DNA of 10,455 bases. It comes from Bacteroidales bacterium. GTDB lineage: Bacteria; Bacteroidota; Bacteroidia; Bacteroidales; JALTDM01. The notes below the pieces were generated by a model. The model was not told where the DNA came from. It searched no databases and worked only from the letters and a program-made list of their open reading frames with translations. Positions within the stretch are counted from its first letter, which is position 1. Each line of letters opens with the position of its first letter. The position numbers and the translations under genes were made by a program. The stretch covers positions 1 through 10,455 of the forward strand of contig JALTEO010000095.1 of NCBI GenBank assembly GCA_027073875.1, in the 5' to 3' direction. Positions 7,901 through 10,455 of this stretch are shown here, piece after piece.

Positions 7901-9155
7901 ATAAATCGTAGTAGGAAATATTGATAATGCCGTCTTTACCATTGAGATAGACAGGAGAGAAAATAACTTTTACATTCTGATTTAGCCCATTGTTCAGTTT
8001 AGACTGAAATAACCGTTGTAAAATGGGGTCGCTTTCTTTTGAAAACAGATAATGCGTCAAATAACAGGAAGTAATTGGATCGTCAAAATTTTCATGATGA
8101 ATTCGCTCCAAAATATCCAGCCGCGGACCGGTATGTCCTGCCGGAACTAAAATAAAAGCAACAATCGTCCTTGGTGGTGAAACTATTTGATTAAGGGCAT
8201 CAATAAATAAGTCAATGCCTTTGTTTTTTAACTCATAGCGACCGCTAATATTTACAAATAGTGCATCGTCAGGAATTGGCTGATTGATAATTGCCTGCAC
8301 AATCATTTTCAATCGTTTTCGTCCTTTTATTCGTTGCGACAGCCATGTTTTGTCATTTGGCAACAAGTCTTTCTCAAATCCGTTTGGTGTAACGATGTCA
8401 ACCGGCTTCCCCAAAAATTGTTTACATTCGTTATTAGTTAACTCACTAACTGTTGTAAATGCATCTGCTTCGTTGGCGGCAATTTTTTCGAGCGATTGTT
8501 TTGCCTGTACATTAAATTGTTTTGCCAAAATATCGGCATCCAATTTATCCAGTTCACTATACAAAGGAAGATTGTTGCCGGCTATGGAACGCCCCATAAC
8601 CGTAGCATGTGTGGTAAAAACCGTAGCAATTTGCGGAATGCGTTCTTTTAAATATAAAATTCCGGAACCGGTCATCCACTCATGAAACTGTGCAACAATA
8701 GTGTCTTTTGACGAGATATAAAAACGATAATAACTTTCTATGACCTTGCCGGCAGCATAACCAAACATAACGGGTTCCACATAATCCCATCCGCCAGAAA
8801 GTGAATCTAACTTAAATTTTTCCCAAAACTCCGTAAATATTTTATCTTTTAGCTCAAAAAAACTGCTGAAATTTACAAGTATCACAATGGGTTCTCCGGG
8901 AATTTTCCAACGACCGATTTTAAAATCCAATCCTTCGGAAAGTGCTTTTTGTTTCCACTGTAAAAATAAGCTCGTATCTTCTTCAAATTCGGGGTTTCCC
9001 TCCACATCTTGCCAGATACCCGGACCAATTAAAAAATAATTGTCCTGAAATTTCTTTTGCATTGTTGCCGCTTTACTGGAAATTACCGTATGAATTCCTC
9101 CTACTTTATTACATACCTCCCACGAAACTTCAAACAAATAGTCCGGTTGAATCAT
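4941..9155 (-). CDS. glycogen synthase (GT3)-alpha-glucan phosphorylase (GT35) fusion
   Basis: This 1404-residue cytoplasmic protein joins two enzymes of storage-glucan metabolism. Residues ~1-550 resemble eukaryote-type GT3 glycogen synthase: FEVSWEVCNKVGGI (8-21), HEWMTG (158-163), TTHATVMGR (181-189), TPNGF (256-260), RYELKNKGID (306-315) and SYYEPWGYTPLE (429-440) with the Glu432/Glu440 E-x7-E pair. Residues ~570-1300 are a short-type GT35 phosphorylase: an N-terminal DUF3417-like segment with NNLWWAWHDEA (584-594), YSGGLGILAGD (676-686), HLNEGHAAF (825-833), TTHTPVPAGHDTF (864-876), GFARRFATYKRA (1054-1065) and EASGTSGEKAIMNG (1151-1164), where Lys1159 should hold PLP. The last ~100 residues form a beta-rich extension. 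The synthase half adds glucose from a nucleotide sugar; the phosphorylase half releases glucose 1-phosphate. All main motifs are present, so both halves look active. The ATG at 9155 fits the family start and sits ~10 nt after a predicted transcription start. Confidence 0.93.
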   Translation of the reverse strand: MIQPDYLFEVSWEVCNKVGGIHTVISSKAATMQKKFQDNYFLIGPGIWQDVEGNPEFEEDTSLFLQWKQKALSEGLDFKIGRWKIPGEPIVILVNFSSFFELKDKIFTEFWEKFKLDSLSGGWDYVEPVMFGYAAGKVIESYYRFYISSKDTIVAQFHEWMTGSGILYLKERIPQIATVFTTHATVMGRSIAGNNLPLYSELDKLDADILAKQFNVQAKQSLEKIAANEADAFTTVSELTNNECKQFLGKPVDIVTPNGFEKDLLPNDKTWLSQRIKGRKRLKMIVQAIINQPIPDDALFVNISGRYELKNKGIDLFIDALNQIVSPPRTIVAFILVPAGHTGPRLDILERIHHENFDDPITSCYLTHYLFSKESDPILQRLFQSKLNNGLNQNVKVIFSPVYLNGKDGIINISYYDLLPAFDLTVYPSYYEPWGYTPLESIGFKIPTVTTTLAGFSHWVNSLQGIENKSVYIIQRNDFNDKEVVSNIKQTILSFLKKQPAEIEEIAQNARTIAQKALWGNLSKNYFIAYDKAITKSKERFFAYASKLAIHDFNIPIENQPEWKKVLVKSKLPENFKPLLEIANNLWWAWHDEATDLFRATNPGKWDECKQNPVHLLEILDFDDFNRLKKDKNFQEQLNSVYSNFQNYLAERETKTGDLIAYFSMEYGLHHTVRIYSGGLGILAGDFLKQASDDKKNFVGMGLLYRYGYFEQEISPKGEQQEIYSAQKLSHLPVVPVRDERGEWVKIKLPFPGRTITAKAWQLKVGSVSLYLLDTDVEENNDTDRKLTYHLYGGDKEYRLQQEILLGIGGVKLLKKLRINPLVYHLNEGHAAFIHLERLNQFINGQKLSFIQAYEMVRSSSLFTTHTPVPAGHDTFVEDLLRKYLGHFVEQMNISWDSFMEWGKANRENQSENFSMSIFALKLSQEINGVSQIHGAVSQKMFAPLWKNYFPNEINIGFVTNGVHFDTWTAPEWKTLFAQTFKANSIELQNNTKSWEPIQSVDNRTIIKIKNTLRKKLFETIKQKLLYDLKNKKYAPSKMMDIINKIDDKTLTIGFARRFATYKRAHLLFKNKEKLAALVNDPKHPVQFVFAGKAHPADQAGKDLIKMIYDLSMEEPFAGKIIFIEDYNMAFAKTLIAGVDVWMNTPTRPLEASGTSGEKAIMNGVPNLSVLDGWWAEGYREGAGWALSKEKTFQNQQVQDEFDAEVLYQIIEKEIVPAFYGGEKGQPAKEWIDQIKNTIAWIAPRFTTKRMMNDYFEKYYSKLAKRTKFLADNNFEKLNNLVLWKNNILQNWDKIKVLELILPDSNDKPLELGDNFYAKVKLQLTGLQPEDIGVEIIFGKKENETVTELIHNDKFTMIQVENNEVIYECNIPVTQAGVYNYAIRIFPENKLMAHTYEMDLVKWL

Positions 9156-9170
9156 AAATGAAATTTTTTA

Positions 9171-9203
9171 CAAATTTACTGTAATACCGATTACACTTTC
9201 AAT
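9171..9203 (-). promoter_or_regulatory. promoter of the glycogen synthase-phosphorylase gene
   Basis: The minus strand has TAAATTTG (9171-9178), a full match to the Bacteroidota -7 box TAnnTTTG, and ATTG (9200-9203), three of four bases of the TTTG box, 21 nt upstream. Transcription should start near 9165, leaving only ~10 nt before the ATG and no SD. Confidence 0.6.
9180..9195. promoter_or_regulatory. operator-like dyad in the promoter spacer
   Basis: TGTAAT-ACCG-ATTACA is a perfect 6+6 inverted repeat with a 4-bp centre, placed exactly between the two promoter boxes (9171-9178 and 9200-9203). A protein bound here would block RNA polymerase, so I infer a repressor operator. The regulator is not identifiable from this window. 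Confidence 0.45.
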
Positions 9204-9207
9204 ATAG

Positions 9208-9298
9208 TCCAAACATTTTTTTTTGTTTGGATTATTTTCAAGTAGTATCGGCATTATCCATTCTAGATTACAAAATAATCCAAAGACTATTTTGTAAT
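9208..9298. other. three overlapping, mutually exclusive inverted repeats
   Basis: Three perfect inverted repeats share arms. A: TCCAAACA (9208-9215) with TGTTTGGA (9224-9231). B: 13 bp, TTTGGATTATTTT (9226-9238) with 9272-9284. C: 11 bp, ATTACAAAATA (9267-9277) with 9288-9298. B shares TTTGGA with A and AAAATA with C, so forming B excludes A and C. On the minus strand this lies downstream of the SUMF1-like gene and just upstream of the glycogen-fusion promoter. No good U-run follows on the minus strand, so a plain intrinsic terminator is not certain; RNA folding, termination or DNA-binding roles are all possible. Confidence 0.55.
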
Positions 9299-9353
9299 AA
9301 GAACTGGTATAACCAACAAAACAAAGACTAAAAAAGTGAAATTGTTTTTTAGG

Positions 9354-9373
9354 TTAACCTGAGTTTGAGATAA
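9354..9373 (+). repeat. 20-nt dispersed motif, copy 2
   Basis: TTAACCTGAGTTTGAGATAA matches 491-510 at 19 of 20 bases in the same orientation. Here its left end is part of a perfect 10-bp palindrome, AGGTTAACCT (9351-9360). It lies 26 nt past the stop of the SUMF1-like gene, on that gene's 3' side, but in the reverse orientation relative to the gene when compared with copy 1. Confidence 0.55.
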
Positions 9374-9399
9374 AGAATAGCCAATGCTGTTGTAGATTG

Positions 9400-10212
9400 T
9401 TATTTTTTAGACATTAAATAGTCTCGAACAATTCTGAATCCTAAATCATCAGATGAGTAAAGTGGGGACATCCTTTTTCTAAGTGCAGTACCTTTCGGAC
9501 CTTTCCACGAACCACCTCGAACAATATAAACTTCTTTGTTATCAATACTGTCTCGTGTTGTCGTCCACTCTGAAACATTTCCTCCCATATTGTAGATTCC
9601 TATCTTATTTTTTTGTCCCCGTTTACTTTTATCAATCTTTTGACGATTATCTTGAAATTCCCCGTTGGTAAAAGTTGACGCATATTCCCATTCTGTTTCG
9701 GTTGGTAATCTGAAATTAATAACCATTGCATTGTCCTTTACTTTATTTTTAGCATTCACTTCCCTTGTAAGCCAGATACAATAATACCGGGCACCTACAT
9801 TAGTTACTCCGACAACAGGATAATCATCATATTTTTTATTAAAAAAATAATTTTCATCATTTAATTCTGTATTCTCCAATTCATTCTTTATTTCCGGGAA
9901 AATATCGGCATATGATTTTTTTGTTATGTGCATCGTTTTCAAATCAATTTGATATATTGTATCAGAAGGATTAGACTTTATGCTATCATAAAAAACTCTA
10001 AATTCTTTATTTGTTATTTCATTACTAATCCAAAATGGATGCATAGAAACTGTTTTTTTTACGGTATCGCCATTGATAATTCGTTTTTGGTTAAAACTTC
10101 CCATTTGACAAAACGACATTCCTTTTGGTGCCGAATAATACAGGGCTTTTTCTTTTTGAGAATAAACACTTGTAGCTGCAAGTAAACTTACGATTATTAA
10201 TACTGTTTTCAT
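9400..10212 (-). CDS. secreted SUMF1/FGE-fold protein without catalytic cysteines
   Basis: The product has 270 residues from the ATG at 10210-10212. This start gives a clean signal peptide (MKTVLIIVSLLAATSVYS, likely cleaved before Gln19). A TTG 20 codons upstream would bury that signal and is rejected. There is no lipobox. The mature part has the formylglycine-generating-enzyme (SUMF1/PvdO/GldK) fold: PKGMSFCQMGSF (29-40), HPFWISNEITNKEF (58-71), YPVVGVTNVGARYY (131-144), FRLPTETEWEYA (167-178), NMGGNVSEW (208-216), RGGSWKGP (232-239) and GFRIVRD (258-264). The cysteines that true FGEs carry shortly after RGGSW are absent, and only Cys35 and Cys145 remain. It is therefore probably not a sulfatase activator but a structural or binding member, like the gliding/T9SS proteins GldJ and GldK; I cannot say which. 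It may be cotranscribed with the partial gene 63 nt upstream. Confidence 0.85.
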   Translation of the reverse strand: MKTVLIIVSLLAATSVYSQKEKALYYSAPKGMSFCQMGSFNQKRIINGDTVKKTVSMHPFWISNEITNKEFRVFYDSIKSNPSDTIYQIDLKTMHITKKSYADIFPEIKNELENTELNDENYFFNKKYDDYPVVGVTNVGARYYCIWLTREVNAKNKVKDNAMVINFRLPTETEWEYASTFTNGEFQDNRQKIDKSKRGQKNKIGIYNMGGNVSEWTTTRDSIDNKEVYIVRGGSWKGPKGTALRKRMSPLYSSDDLGFRIVRDYLMSKK

Positions 10213-10229
10213 ATGCTTTTTGTTTTTAG

Positions 10230-10245
10230 ATTGTTCCGGAACAAT
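10230..10245. promoter_or_regulatory. 16-bp perfect palindrome before the SUMF1-like gene
   Basis: ATTGTTCCGGAACAAT is fully self-complementary and lies 17 nt upstream of the ATG at 10212, within the 63-nt gap after the preceding gene. The position suits a repressor operator. As RNA it could fold only into a 6-bp hairpin with a CCGG loop and no U-run, so a terminator is less likely. No convincing promoter boxes surround it. Confidence 0.45.
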
Positions 10246-10275
10246 ATTTTTAATTTCTTTTGACAAACACAATTA

Positions 10276-10455
10276 TCATTTCCGGATTAATCCTTTGTCA
10301 ATAAAAAAGTCAATTATTTTAAATTCCAAGTTTATTAAATCAATCATTATTTCTTTTTCCTTCGTATTTCTATCTTTTATGAACATTAGTTTATAATTCT
10401 CAATCTTTTTATCATATTCCAAAGTCAATAAGTAAATATTATGTTTTAATAATGC
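10276..10455 (-). CDS. C-terminal end of an unrecognised protein (5' partial)
   Basis: Reading the minus strand from base 10455, the frame is open for 59 codons and ends in TGA at 10276-10278. Such a run without a stop is unlikely by chance in DNA this AT-rich, and the neighbouring gene is on the same strand 63 nt downstream, so I take it as the 3' end of a real gene. The visible part is rich in Lys, Ile, Asn and Leu (LTLEYDKKIENYKLMFIKD, then LINLEFKIIDFFIDKG near the end), probably helical, with no motif I can name. The start lies beyond the window. Confidence 0.5.
   Translation of the reverse strand, partial: ALLKHNIYLLTLEYDKKIENYKLMFIKDRNTKEKEIMIDLINLEFKIIDFFIDKGLIRK

Noticed and set aside
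8284..8685. Plus-strand 133-codon ORF, the longest antisense frame in the glycogen fusion
   Set aside because: It is fully inside a well-supported gene on the other strand, its product resembles nothing known and it has no promoter or SD. The other plus-strand frames between 5454 and 9157 fail for the same reason.
10284..10293. GGATTAATCC perfect 10-bp palindrome
   Set aside because: It lies inside the end of the partial coding frame and is short and AT-rich enough to be chance.
1..10455. tRNA or rRNA genes, CRISPR array, transposase, phage genes
   Set aside because: No cloverleaf-like or rRNA-like segment, no regularly spaced direct repeats and no transposase or phage protein motifs were seen on either strand.

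Overview
The window looks like chromosomal DNA from an AT-rich member of the Bacteroidota, probably a Bacteroidales-type organism. Four things support this. A gene at the left edge ends in a type IX secretion (Por) C-terminal sorting domain. A lipoprotein has a Lys/Asp-containing stretch right after its lipidated Cys, as in the Bacteroidota surface-export signal. Glycogen metabolism is represented by a glycogen synthase (GT3)-alpha-glucan phosphorylase (GT35) fusion. Three intergenic sequences fit the Bacteroidota promoter pattern (TTTG-like box, 19-21 nt, TAnnTTTG). No rRNA, tRNA, CRISPR array, transposase or prophage gene was seen.

Layout, left to right. 1-494 (+): C-terminal end of a secreted, T9SS-sorted protein whose start lies outside the window. 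495-861: gap containing a minus-strand promoter, an unusually strong Shine-Dalgarno and a possible 63-aa ORF. 862-3499 (-): a tight three-gene cluster in the order secreted YwqK/MORN-repeat protein, mnmA (tRNA 2-thiouridylase), outer-membrane lipoprotein, with junctions of one shared base and about five bases. 3773-4750 (-): ddl, D-Ala-D-Ala ligase. It is bracketed by two related palindromic repeat elements at about 3517-3598 and 4804-4913. 4941-9155 (-): the 1404-aa synthase-phosphorylase fusion. 9156-9399: a dense regulatory-looking gap with a promoter, an operator-like dyad in the promoter spacer, three mutually overlapping inverted repeats, and a second copy of a 20-nt motif first seen at 491-510. 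9400-10212 (-): a secreted SUMF1/FGE-fold protein lacking the expected catalytic cysteines, with a 16-bp perfect palindrome just upstream. 10276-10455 (-): C-terminal end of an unrecognised gene running off the right edge.

Functionally this is mostly core biology: tRNA wobble-uridine thiolation, peptidoglycan precursor synthesis and storage-glucan turnover, mixed with envelope and secreted proteins of unknown role. Nothing is clearly an undescribed system. The most interesting signals are non-coding: the overlapping inverted repeats and dyad upstream of the glycogen fusion, the strong-SD mini-gene at 566-815, and the paired repeats around ddl.
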